The notes below the pieces were generated by a model that saw only the letters and a program-made list of their open reading frames with translations, had not been told where the DNA came from and made no database searches. Source: an uncultured Bacilli bacterium (lineage in GTDB: Bacteria; Bacillota_I; Bacilli_A; RF39; UBA660). From it: 15,699 nucleotides of DNA. The stretch is from contig CANRJE010000021.1 in assembly GCA_947630865.1 (NCBI GenBank), forward strand, positions 1 through 15,699, written 5' to 3'. Shown here one piece after another: positions 1 through 7,099 of the stretch. Each line of letters opens with the position of its first letter. Position 1 is the first letter of the stretch. The position numbers and the translations under genes are program-made.

Positions 1-2
1 AT

Positions 3-50
3 CAAAAAACACTTAAAAGACTTGGTCTATAGACCAATCCCTTAAGTGTT
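3..50 (-). terminator. Rho-independent terminator (minus strand)
   Basis: The arms AACACTTAA (8-16) and TTAAGTGTT (42-50) are perfect complements. Inside them is a second perfect palindrome, TTGGTCTATAGACCAA (22-37). Read on the minus strand the long stem runs straight into a T-run (positions 4-9), the form of an intrinsic terminator. On the plus strand the following sequence is only AT-rich with no clean T-run, so minus-strand use is favoured. It ends the transcript that begins near position 166, or acts as an attenuator for a gene beyond the left edge. Confidence 0.75.
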
Positions 51-79
51 ATAGTTTTATTATTTATTTTATTATTTAT

Positions 80-101
80 CTTAGAAAATCTTTTTTCTAA
101 G
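80..101 (-). other. Perfect 9-bp stem-loop overlapping the stop of the small ORF
   Basis: CTTAGAAAA (80-88) and TTTTCTAAG (93-101) pair perfectly around a 4-nt loop. On the minus strand the 5' arm begins inside the last codons (GCT TAG) of the 16-codon ORF and abuts the G-run. No T-run follows, so this is not a terminator by itself. It lies between the short ORF and the terminator at 3-50, where an antiterminator or pause hairpin would sit in an attenuator. That role is inference. Confidence 0.4.
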
Positions 102-147
102 CCCCCCCCATGGTTGACAATCTGTTAACTTTTTTAAATTTGTTCAT
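97..147 (-). CDS. Candidate 16-aa peptide or leader peptide with a G8 tract
   Basis: A short frame reads MNKFKKVNRLSTMGGA. It is preceded by an AGGAAGGAAG ribosome-binding sequence about 11 nt before the ATG, and lies 26 bp downstream of a well-formed promoter (173-201). The N-terminal half is basic. The last codons are built from a run of eight G (102-109 on the plus strand), striking in a genome this AT-rich. One extra G, or a -1 ribosomal slip, would extend the peptide to about 48 aa, ending in the terminator T-run; one fewer G gives a peptide ending LRKKIF. The promoter, ribosome-binding site and terminator are visible. Whether it is a functional peptide, a regulatory leader, or chance inside a small RNA is unknown. 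Confidence 0.4.
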   Translation of the reverse strand: MNKFKKVNRLSTMGGA

Positions 148-172
148 TTTTATCAACTTCCTTCCTATATTA

Positions 173-201
173 ATTATAGGATAATTCTTATTTTATTGCA
201 A
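173..201 (-). promoter_or_regulatory. Sigma-A-type promoter (minus) for the small transcription unit
   Basis: On the minus strand TTGCAA (196-201) is followed after exactly 17 nt by TATAAT (173-178), close to the vegetative consensus. It lies just past the stop of the PcfJ-like gene and points toward the 16-codon ORF. A start near position 166 would give a transcript of about 160 nt ending at the terminator at 3-50. Confidence 0.65.
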
Positions 202-215
202 GTACTAAAAAATAT

Positions 216-1760
216 TTATTCACTTTTATCATTATCAATTCTAATAAGACCTTTTTCCCAAATATTTAATACATTCATTAATTCTTCACTTGGTAATTTA
301 TTAAACTTTGTTCTTGCTTGTATAATTCTTCCATTTCTAACCTCTATTGTCACTAATGATTTACTAGGATTTTTCTTATCTCTCAAAAAATAAATATGTG
401 TTTCATTTTCACTATAAAGTTCTGAATATGTTCTAACACAATTTTGTTGCTCATGACTTTCTTCAATTAAACTTTCTAAAGATGGAGCTGGTATTATTAT
501 ATATTTATCATCTTCATAATTATTTAAAGTCAAAAAGTTAGCTAATTTTTGTATATCCTTATCTATATTTTTATTATCAATTCTCTTTCTTGCAAGATAA
601 AGTTTATCATGTTCCTCCATTAAATTATTAGGATATAAAATCTTTTTATCTTTTAAATCATAACCAAATTCATATGCTAAATTTAAATAATCAAAATATT
701 CTATAAGATATGCATAATCTATTTTATTAGAATCAAAATATTCTTTTATTTTTCTAAATTTATTTTTTATTAAATTAATTATTTCTTCAAAATTATCATC
801 TAAAAAGTTTAAACCTTTTAAAAATTTCATGTCTTTTACCTTCGATAATTTAAAAGTCATAAAATCTTCATATCCCATATGATTTTTTATCATAAAATCT
901 AAATTATCATTATTACCTAAAATATTTTTACAATCTTTATCATATTCTAATAAATAAGATCTATCTATCGCTAAATAATATAATTTCTTTTTAACTAAAT
1001 ATTCAAAATTCCTTATATGTAATGGCAAATAAACAAGATTTATAAAAGTTGGACCCATTTCATTATAAATATCTCCTATTTCAAAAATATTACTATACTT
1101 ATAAATTGTTGTTTTTAATTCATTTAAATTTTCTAAATACAAAGTTGTAAAATAACTTTGTTCAATAATTTCATAATTATAATAAATATGCTCCTTTTTA
1201 TCTTTTATTGCTTTATCTATTTTTTTAAAACTAACATAATTATTTTCTATTAATTCTTTAACATAATCTTTAAAAATATGATAAACTTTTTTAACTTCTA
1301 AATGTCTTGTCTTTTGGGGTTTAATCGTATTAGGATTATCAAAGTAAATATCCTCTTCAATTTTAAATAGTAACACTTCGGTATCTAAAATTTGAAAAAC
1401 ATAATAATATGATGTTTCTTCATAATCCCTTAAATTATCTAAAAAGTTTTCATCGTTAAAATCAAACCAAACTGGTAAATATTCTTGATTTATGTTTTTA
1501 TCTTTATAATAAGATATTTTACATTTCCTACAATAATTATTTTCATCTAACTTTGAAAAACATTTAGTACAATACTTATTTCCACTTTTTTCTTCTTTAA
1601 AGCATCTTGAATTAGAAACGTTTTCAATAAATTTTAAGATATTATTAGGAATATTTTCTCTAAATTCTGTTACAAATTTTAATATATCTTCATCACTTAT
1701 TTTATTAAAAGGTTCTTCAATAATTGAATTAAAACTAGCATCATAAATTAATTGTCGCAT
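216..1760 (-). CDS. PcfJ-like protein with N-terminal zinc ribbon
   Basis: A 514-aa protein. Its C-terminal region (about 433-495) carries the pattern I recognise from the PcfJ family: EESHEQQNCV (H436, C441), then a strand-rich stretch with FLRDKKNP and the GRIIQAR segment. PcfJ proteins are known from conjugative plasmids and many Bacillota and phage-like regions; their biochemical role is not established to my knowledge. Near the N-terminus C64, C67, C77 and C80 form a CxxC-x9-CxxC zinc ribbon. The middle (about 90-430) is rich in Lys, Asp, Tyr and Asn and gives no recognisable domain. There is no signal peptide or membrane segment. The start is supported by AGAGG 6 nt before the ATG and by its own promoter. 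It is transcribed separately from the van operon upstream of it. The family call is fairly sure; the function is not. Confidence 0.75.
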   Translation of the reverse strand: MRQLIYDASFNSIIEEPFNKISDEDILKFVTEFRENIPNNILKFIENVSNSRCFKEEKSGNKYCTKCFSKLDENNYCRKCKISYYKDKNINQEYLPVWFDFNDENFLDNLRDYEETSYYYVFQILDTEVLLFKIEEDIYFDNPNTIKPQKTRHLEVKKVYHIFKDYVKELIENNYVSFKKIDKAIKDKKEHIYYNYEIIEQSYFTTLYLENLNELKTTIYKYSNIFEIGDIYNEMGPTFINLVYLPLHIRNFEYLVKKKLYYLAIDRSYLLEYDKDCKNILGNNDNLDFMIKNHMGYEDFMTFKLSKVKDMKFLKGLNFLDDNFEEIINLIKNKFRKIKEYFDSNKIDYAYLIEYFDYLNLAYEFGYDLKDKKILYPNNLMEEHDKLYLARKRIDNKNIDKDIQKLANFLTLNNYEDDKYIIIPAPSLESLIEESHEQQNCVRTYSELYSENETHIYFLRDKKNPSKSLVTIEVRNGRIIQARTKFNKLPSEELMNVLNIWEKGLIRIDNDKSE

Positions 1761-1793
1761 AATAACCTCTATCTATAAAAAATATTTTTTATT

Positions 1794-1823
1794 ATTATAA
1801 AAAGAAAAAAATTATTAAGACAA
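1794..1823 (-). promoter_or_regulatory. Promoter for the PcfJ-like gene
   Basis: On the minus strand TTGTCT (1818-1823) is followed after 18 nt by TATAAT (1794-1799), about 34 bp before the ATG. The -35 hexamer lies inside the 3' arm of the proposed terminator of the upstream operon, so termination and initiation signals overlap here. Confidence 0.5.
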
Positions 1824-1862
1824 ATATAATAAATAGGAATATCATTAGTCTTGGATAATTTT
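1803..1862 (-). terminator. Probable terminator of the van-type operon
   Basis: Directly after the racemase stop, the minus strand reads AAATTAT-CC-AAGAC, a loop of about 26 nt, then GTCTT-A-ATAATTT followed by more T. The two arms pair except for a small internal bulge and lead into a T-run. The long AT-rich loop makes it weaker than a textbook terminator. Confidence 0.4.
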
Positions 1863-3014
1863 TTATTTTTCATTTGAACTATCATTAACAATTATATAAT
1901 TTAGTCTACTTCCTAAACGTCCAAATAATTCAGGAACAATTGTTTTTAATGTCTCTGCTAAGTCAAGTGCTGTTACACCTTCTCTAGCTCCAATTAAAGT
2001 TACAATGTCTCCTTCTTTTACATCAAGATTAAAAGGAACTCTTATACATAATTGGTCCATACAAATTCTACCAATTACAACACCATAAGTATTATTTATT
2101 AAAACTTTCGTATTACCTGGTGATAAATATCTTGGATAACCATCAACATAACCAATTGAAACAGTAGCAACTTTTGCAGGTTCACTAGCTTTAAAAAGTC
2201 TTCCATAACCAACAGCATCACCAGAAGATAAAATATTAACTGCTGAAACTCTCGATTTTAAACTTAAAACTGGTTTTAAATCTAAAGGATTTTTAACATA
2301 TAATTCTTTACCAGTATAGGTTCCATATAAAATCATACCAGGTCTTACGTAATCATATTCAAGTTCTGGATAATTTAAAATACCATAAGTTGCTTGAAGA
2401 TGCGTACCAATTACTTTAATATTAGCATTTTTTAATTTATTAATTAAATCATCGAATCTTTTAATTTGAAGTCTTGTAAATTCTATATCACTAGGTTCAC
2501 TGCTATCAGATGATGAACAATGAGTATAAATTCCTGTAATATTTAATTTAGGTTCTGAATATAAACTTTTTACAAATTCTACTTCTGAATATTTAATACC
2601 TATTCTATTCATACCTGTATTAATTTTTAAATGAACTTTTAAAGGTTTATCTAAATTTAAATCTAATAATTCTTTTGCATATTCTTTAGATACAACTGTT
2701 TGAGTTAAGTCATTATCAAGTACATATTTTATATTATTAATATTTGTATATCCTAAAATTAAGATGTTACCAACAATATTATTTTCTCTTAATTTCATTC
2801 CTTCTTCTAAAGTTGCAACAGCAAAATCTTCAATTCCAATTTCATTTAATTTTTTAGAAATAATCACTAAGTCATGTCCATAAGCATTGGCTTTAACAAC
2901 TGCCATGATTTTAGTTTTCTCATGAATTGCTTCCTTAATTACTTTAATGTTATGTTCTAAGTTATCTAAATTTAATTCAACCCAAGCACGATTTTTCATT
3001 AAATTAGTATCCAT
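1863..3014 (-). CDS. alr: PLP-dependent alanine/serine racemase (VanT-like role, soluble)
   Basis: A 383-aa fold-type III racemase that interconverts L- and D-alanine (or serine) for peptidoglycan precursors. The PLP lysine is K41 in VVKANAYGHD, and the second catalytic base is Y270 in AVGYGR. NTGMNR (132-137), GTHLQAT (203-209), RPGMILYG (224-231) and ICMDQ (317-321) match alanine racemases. The C-terminal RLGSRL (366-371) is, as I recall, more like VanT racemases than housekeeping Alr. Enterococcal VanT proteins have a large N-terminal membrane domain; this protein starts directly at the racemase domain and is soluble. It is the last gene of the vanW-vanG-vanXY-racemase operon, 17 bp after vanXY. 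AAGGAAG before the ATG supports the start. Its position suggests it supplies D-Ser, but alanine versus serine preference cannot be settled by eye. Confidence 0.88.
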   Translation of the reverse strand: MDTNLMKNRAWVELNLDNLEHNIKVIKEAIHEKTKIMAVVKANAYGHDLVIISKKLNEIGIEDFAVATLEEGMKLRENNIVGNILILGYTNINNIKYVLDNDLTQTVVSKEYAKELLDLNLDKPLKVHLKINTGMNRIGIKYSEVEFVKSLYSEPKLNITGIYTHCSSSDSSEPSDIEFTRLQIKRFDDLINKLKNANIKVIGTHLQATYGILNYPELEYDYVRPGMILYGTYTGKELYVKNPLDLKPVLSLKSRVSAVNILSSGDAVGYGRLFKASEPAKVATVSIGYVDGYPRYLSPGNTKVLINNTYGVVIGRICMDQLCIRVPFNLDVKEGDIVTLIGAREGVTALDLAETLKTIVPELFGRLGSRLNYIIVNDSSNEK

Positions 3015-3031
3015 CGTTTCACTTCCTTTTG

Positions 3032-3751
3032 TTAATTAATTTTTTTTGTTATTATAAAACCATCTTGATTATTACCAGAAATTGAAATGATATTTTCTGA
3101 ATCTATTTCTAAGCCTTCTTGATATTTTATATAAGTTATTTCATAATCTTCATATTTTAAAGATTCATGTTTTAAAAGTTCAATATATTCTTCTAAGCAT
3201 AATCCTCTTTCTGTTATTATTTTAGAGTGAGGATAAGTTACATATCTAAAGTGCCATTCTTCTGCATCAATTAAAGTTATATTCTGTTTTATCTTTTGAT
3301 ATCTTTCAATAAATCCGAAATCAGGAGCAATATGTCTAAATTCTTCTGTAATTCCTTCATGAGGAAAACTTGGTCTTATAAAATCAATTTCTGGTAAATT
3401 AAGTCCTAAATCAATGGCTAATCCTGTCTGATGTTCGCTTGCATTAGGAAGTGCAACATAACGATATGTAAATTCTTCTCCATTTTCTTTTATAGAACTA
3501 TTAAAAAGTTCTGTTTGTTCATTTAGACTACGATATCCACTTACTGGTACAATTTTATTTTCACTTTTAATGAATTTTAATGCCTTATGTAATTGTTCAT
3601 TTGCTTCTTTATTTAGTAAAATATCTTTAAATTCTAAACTAAAAGGTTCAAGAGTTTCTATATTGCTATCACTCTTTAATAAATTTTTAGAATTAACTAA
3701 AATTAAATTACCTTTATAAATATCATCTTTACTTAATTTAATCTTTTGCAT
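3032..3751 (-). CDS. vanXY: VanXY-type D,D-dipeptidase/D,D-carboxypeptidase
   Basis: A 239-aa zinc peptidase of the VanY/VanXY (M15) family. The metal site is visible as SEHQTGLAID (H107, D114) and EEWHFRYV (catalytic Glu at 164 by alignment to the usual ExWH, H167); SGYRS lies at 71-75. There is no signal peptide or transmembrane helix, so it should act in the cytoplasm like VanXY, unlike membrane-bound VanY. VanXY enzymes hydrolyse D-Ala-D-Ala and pentapeptides ending in D-Ala, leaving D-Ser-ended precursors. The C-terminal extension with SGNNQDGFIIT (about 224-234) agrees with my memory of the VanG-cluster enzyme, which is about 250 aa. The gene overlaps the end of the ligase gene by 14 bp, so the two are probably translationally coupled; a GGTGG sequence precedes the ATG. 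Confidence 0.85.
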   Translation of the reverse strand: MQKIKLSKDDIYKGNLILVNSKNLLKSDSNIETLEPFSLEFKDILLNKEANEQLHKALKFIKSENKIVPVSGYRSLNEQTELFNSSIKENGEEFTYRYVALPNASEHQTGLAIDLGLNLPEIDFIRPSFPHEGITEEFRHIAPDFGFIERYQKIKQNITLIDAEEWHFRYVTYPHSKIITERGLCLEEYIELLKHESLKYEDYEITYIKYQEGLEIDSENIISISGNNQDGFIITKKIN

Positions 3752-4793
3752 TTAAATCCACCAAACTAATTAATTTATCAAGTACTTCATTAAAATCATA
3801 ACCAACGGCTTTTAACATAGATGGATATCTACTATGTGATGTAAAACCTGGCATCGTATTAACTTCATTAAAAACAATTTTTTTATCTTTTGTATAAAAC
3901 ATATCAACACGAGATACACCCTTACAACCTAAAGCCTTATAAATTTTAATTGCTGTTTCTTTAATTCTATTTCTCTCTTCATCACTTAATCTAGCTGGTA
4001 AAATTATTTTACTAGTTTTAGCTGTATATTTTTCCTCATAATCATAGAAATCTGTTTGAAGTTCAATTTCATCTACTTCACCAGTTGTAAGTTCATTTTC
4101 TATTCCCATAATAGCACAGCCAACTTCAAAGCCATCAATATTTTCTTCTATAATAATTGTATTATCATATTGAAAAGCAAAATCAATAGCTTTCTCTAAA
4201 TCTTCTTCTTTATTAACTTTAGAAATTCCATAAGAAGAACCAGCTTTTAAAGGTTTAACATAAATAGGATAAGAAAGTTCTTTAATATCATTTCTAATTT
4301 TTTCTTTAGTATCATAATTATAGAAAATAAATGATTTTGGAACTAATATGCCATTTACTTCAGCTAAAACATGGGCTAAATATTTATCCATACAAATATG
4401 AGATGCTGCCATATCACAGCCAACATAAGGAATACCAGCAAGTTCAAATAAACCTTGAAGTCTTCCATCTTCACCATTTCTACCATGTAAAACAGGGAAT
4501 GCAACATCAACTTTTACTAAAGTATTTGTATCAATTATAATAAATCCATGATCACTTCTATTAGTTGAAAAAGTTATTTTTTTAGTAACATCTGGTCTTA
4601 ACCAATTATCTTTTTCAATTTCTAAAACGCTTCCTTCATAAAGATAAAAATCTCCATCTTTTGTAATTCCAATCATTGAAATATCATATTTATCTTCATT
4701 TAAATTTCTAATAACCGATGTTCCTGATACAAGTGATACAGAATATTCACTAGAACACCCTCCAAATAAAACTGCTACTTTTAATTTTTCCAT
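3738..4793 (-). CDS. vanG: VanG-type D-alanine--D-serine ligase
   Basis: A 351-aa ATP-grasp ligase that joins D-Ala to D-Ser (or D-Ala) for the end of the peptidoglycan stem. GGCSSEYSVSL (11-21) is the N-terminal substrate motif, HGRNGEDGRLQG (103-114) the central one, KPLKAGSSYGI (180-190) the ATP-binding part. RVD (295-297) and NEVNTMPGFTSHSRYP (309-324) hold the metal ligands and the C-terminal substrate loop. The omega-loop reads EKYTAKTSKI (254-263); the EKY form is associated with D-Ala-D-Ser ligases of the VanC/VanE/VanG group. This segment and the PGFTSHSRYP ending look closer to VanG than to housekeeping Ddl. The ATG shares one base with the vanW stop (TAATG), and GAGGAG in the vanW end serves as ribosome-binding site. 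Serine specificity is inferred from motif and operon context; a Ddl of the same lineage acting on D-Ala remains possible. Confidence 0.85.
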   Translation of the reverse strand: MEKLKVAVLFGGCSSEYSVSLVSGTSVIRNLNEDKYDISMIGITKDGDFYLYEGSVLEIEKDNWLRPDVTKKITFSTNRSDHGFIIIDTNTLVKVDVAFPVLHGRNGEDGRLQGLFELAGIPYVGCDMAASHICMDKYLAHVLAEVNGILVPKSFIFYNYDTKEKIRNDIKELSYPIYVKPLKAGSSYGISKVNKEEDLEKAIDFAFQYDNTIIIEENIDGFEVGCAIMGIENELTTGEVDEIELQTDFYDYEEKYTAKTSKIILPARLSDEERNRIKETAIKIYKALGCKGVSRVDMFYTKDKKIVFNEVNTMPGFTSHSRYPSMLKAVGYDFNEVLDKLISLVDLNAKD

Positions 4794-5617
4794 TATTCCA
4801 TCTCCTCAACCTTAGCATCTTTTGGTATTTTATAAGTTGCTTCTACTACTTCATCGTATAATTTGTTTCTCTCTTTAACTTTTTTAGTTTTTCTATCTCT
4901 TATAGTCCTAATAACTGAAACACTTTCAAATATTTTGTCATCTTTTTTAAAGTACTTAAAGTTTTCATTTTCAATTACATATTCATCTTTAAATTCCTTA
5001 TCAGATAAAAGTTTTAAATAAATATAATCATCATCAAAAGTAATAACTAATTGATAAGTATTTTTTGTATCATTTCTAACTTTTAAATCAAGCCAACCAC
5101 GATTAATCGTTGCATCAACTCCATTTAAAGTATCTTTGTCATTATTAGGTAAAGATTTTTTTCTATGACCATGTCTTTCTGTAATTGTTAAAGGTGACAT
5201 CAAGAATAAATAATAAAGCATATTACTTAAAAGACAAATTCCTCCACCCTTTTGAGGATGAATTTTATCATCAATTAAAACTAAACCATCTTTATATTTT
5301 CCGTACTTACGACTATTTTTAGAAATATAGCAAAAAGAAAAAGTTTCTCCTGGTTGTATTAATACTTTATTCATTGTTTTACTAATAATTTTTAAATTAT
5401 GAACTTTATTTTGTTGATATAAAATATCATATCCACTTTCTTCATTAATCATAAACGATTTACATTCTGAAACAGGATATTTAAGTAAATCTTCTTTAAA
5501 GGTTTTACAATATTTATTTTTATCAAAAAACATTCCTATATAATAAAATTGTTTTCTTTGCCATACTCTAATTGGAGTTAAAAATGGCATTATTTGAGTT
5601 AATCTTTTTCTTGGCAT
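4793..5617 (-). CDS. vanW: VanW family protein
   Basis: A 274-aa protein with the diagnostic VanW core: LIQPGETFSF (86-95), GGGICLLSN (124-132), SPLTITERHGH (141-151) and a following LDLKVRND strand. The N-terminus MPRKRLTQIMPFL also resembles the VanW proteins of van clusters. The basic start is not a clear signal peptide and no transmembrane helix is evident. VanW accompanies vanB and vanG operons; its biochemical function is unknown to me. It is the first gene of the operon, read from AAGGAG 6 nt before the ATG, and ends in a one-base overlap with the ligase gene. In the enterococcal vanG operon vanW also directly precedes vanG. Confidence 0.88.
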   Translation of the reverse strand: MPRKRLTQIMPFLTPIRVWQRKQFYYIGMFFDKNKYCKTFKEDLLKYPVSECKSFMINEESGYDILYQQNKVHNLKIISKTMNKVLIQPGETFSFCYISKNSRKYGKYKDGLVLIDDKIHPQKGGGICLLSNMLYYLFLMSPLTITERHGHRKKSLPNNDKDTLNGVDATINRGWLDLKVRNDTKNTYQLVITFDDDYIYLKLLSDKEFKDEYVIENENFKYFKKDDKIFESVSVIRTIRDRKTKKVKERNKLYDEVVEATYKIPKDAKVEEME

Positions 5618-5681
5618 ATAGACTCCTTTACAAAACTTATAATCTTATTATAATACAAATAGTTAAAATACTAAAGAAAAG

Positions 5682-5710
5682 ATTATAATATTTGTCTTTA
5701 TTTTACAAAA
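5682..5710 (-). promoter_or_regulatory. Probable promoter of the vanW-vanG-vanXY-racemase operon
   Basis: On the minus strand TATAAT (5682-5687) follows TTTTGT (5705-5710) at 17 nt. A TTGTAA (5703-5708) is also present but at only 15 nt. A second TATAAT (5647-5652) has only a weak TTTAGT upstream and could be an alternative start. The -35 region overlaps the terminator T-run of the preceding gene. No VanR-type binding site can be recognised. Confidence 0.4.
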
Positions 5711-5740
5711 AAATAGTGTGATTAAACTTTACACTATTTT
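5704..5740 (-). terminator. Terminator of the GH25 lysozyme gene
   Basis: AAATAGTGT (5711-5719) and ACACTATTT (5731-5739) form a perfect 9-bp stem with an 11-nt loop. On the minus strand it runs into seven T. It separates the lysozyme gene from the van-type operon. Weak plus-strand activity is possible because four T follow there too. Confidence 0.75.
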
Positions 5741-5766
5741 ATATTTATTATTTTATTGATTCTTTC

Positions 5767-5813
5767 AAAGTCCGGTTACAGGTGGACTTTTTTCCAGTCA
5801 CAAGTGGACTTTT
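5767..5813. repeat. 22-bp tandem repeats plus inverted copy (IS21-like end remnant?)
   Basis: Two copies of a 22-bp unit lie back to back: CCGGTTACAGGTGGACTTTT (5772-5791) and CCAGTCACAAGTGGACTTTT (5794-5813). GTGGACTTTT recurs with period 22. In addition AAAGTCC (5767-5773) is the exact inverted complement of GGACTTT (5784-5790). Repeated GTCCAC/GTGGAC units of this size are typical of the multiple terminal repeats of IS21-family elements, as I remember them. No transposase is present, so a solo end or remnant is inference. The array touches the stop codon of the lysozyme gene. Confidence 0.55.
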
Positions 5814-6990
5814 AACTATTATACATAATATCTATATCAACATCTCCATTTATACCAGAAATTCTTCCATTATTACATAGTTGCCACATAATATAATCGC
5901 CTTTATAATCAGTTTCTTTTGTATAATGAGCAAGCCAAACAGGATAATTTTCTTTATTATTCCAAATAGTTTCTAAATAAAATTTACTACTATAAAGCAT
6001 ACCTTTATAACCTTTATCTTCTATTCTTTTTAAAAAGGCATTGGCAATTTCATTAATTTCATGAAAACTTATTTTAAAAGTATTCCAATTTTCCCAACTT
6101 TCCCAATCAAAGACAACTGGTAAATCTAATTTTTCATTATCTAATGTTTTAATGACAAAATCAGCTTGACTTTTTGATTCTTCTATTGTTGTTGCTATAC
6201 TATAAAAATAAACACCTACTTTTAAACCTGCATCTTTTGCCTTTTTAATATTTTCCTTATAATATTTATCAACAGATACTTGATTGTTACTTTCAACTCC
6301 AAGTCGCATCATGACAAAAGTAGCACCAGCTTCTTTTACTTTTTGAAAATCAATTTCTTCTTGCCATTTAGAAACATCTATTCCTATTTCCGTATTATCT
6401 TTTTTATGTTTATTATAAATATCTTTAAATAAAGTTTTAGTCGTTGAAGTACTTGTACTTTTATCTATTTTATTAACAACTTTTAAAGTAACATTAACTT
6501 GTTTTTCATTTAAACTACTATCACTTAAAGTATATAAAAGTTTATATGTTCCAACCTTACTTAAATCATAATTACCATCTATTTTACAAGCAATATTTCC
6601 AGAATAATTATCACCATAAGTAATCAAATTACATAAATCTTTTTGATAATTTATTTCAACTGTCTTAGTAGTACCACTAAAAACTAAAGGTGGAGTTGTA
6701 TCAACAATATTAATAACATTTTTATAAACATATTTTTTCTTATCTAATTCATAATTAACTTCAATACTTTTTTCTCCTAATTTATCAGTATCAATTTTAT
6801 AATTAGAAGTAATAATCTTTAAATTAGAATCTTTAATCTCAATAATATCTAAAAGATTGATATCTTCATAAACTTCAATATTATTTTCTTTAATATTTAA
6901 AAAATCATTACTTTTATCTTCATAAATTACTTCTTTTTTACTACATCCAATTAATAATAAACAAAATAAACACAATTTTAAATATTTCAT
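5812..6990 (-). CDS. GH25 lysozyme-type lipoprotein with Ig-like domains
   Basis: A 392-aa exported muramidase. Residues 1-16 form a lipoprotein signal: charged start, hydrophobic stretch, lipobox LIGC with C16 as the lipidated cysteine. Residues about 30-172 form two beta-rich repeats with the VDTTPP linker typical of bacterial Ig-like (DUF5011-type) domains. After a Ser/Thr/Lys-rich linker the GH25 domain runs from about 201 to the end: EIGIDVSKWQ (201-210, with D205), VMMRLG, VGVYFYS, VVFDWE (292-297, acidic pair D295 and E297), and the closing DVDIDIMY. GH25 enzymes cleave the MurNAc-GlcNAc bond. Anchored outside the membrane, it would act in wall remodelling. GAGGAG 5 nt before the ATG fixes the start. 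It has its own promoter (7071-7098) and terminator (5704-5740). Confidence 0.9.
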   Translation of the reverse strand: MKYLKLCLFCLLLIGCSKKEVIYEDKSNDFLNIKENNIEVYEDINLLDIIEIKDSNLKIITSNYKIDTDKLGEKSIEVNYELDKKKYVYKNVINIVDTTPPLVFSGTTKTVEINYQKDLCNLITYGDNYSGNIACKIDGNYDLSKVGTYKLLYTLSDSSLNEKQVNVTLKVVNKIDKSTSTSTTKTLFKDIYNKHKKDNTEIGIDVSKWQEEIDFQKVKEAGATFVMMRLGVESNNQVSVDKYYKENIKKAKDAGLKVGVYFYSIATTIEESKSQADFVIKTLDNEKLDLPVVFDWESWENWNTFKISFHEINEIANAFLKRIEDKGYKGMLYSSKFYLETIWNNKENYPVWLAHYTKETDYKGDYIMWQLCNNGRISGINGDVDIDIMYNS

Positions 6991-7070
6991 AATTTCTCCT
7001 CAAAAATTTAATCAAAAACTTACTTATATATTTTACCAATATTAAAATTTAAATATGCATCTTATACATT

Positions 7071-7098
7071 ATTATATAAATATATTTTATAATTTCAA
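7071..7098 (-). promoter_or_regulatory. Promoter for the GH25 lysozyme gene
   Basis: On the minus strand TTGAAA (7093-7098) is followed after 16 nt by TATAAT (7071-7076). The -35 begins two bases after the Sir2 stop codon. This leaves an untranslated leader of about 75 nt before the ATG at 6990. Confidence 0.55.
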
Positions 7099-7099
7099 T

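Noticed and set aside
196..393. Plus-strand open frame with a hydrophobic-looking product
   Set aside because: It lies antisense to the PcfJ-like gene, has no ribosome-binding site, and its hydrophobicity follows from AT-rich antisense codons.
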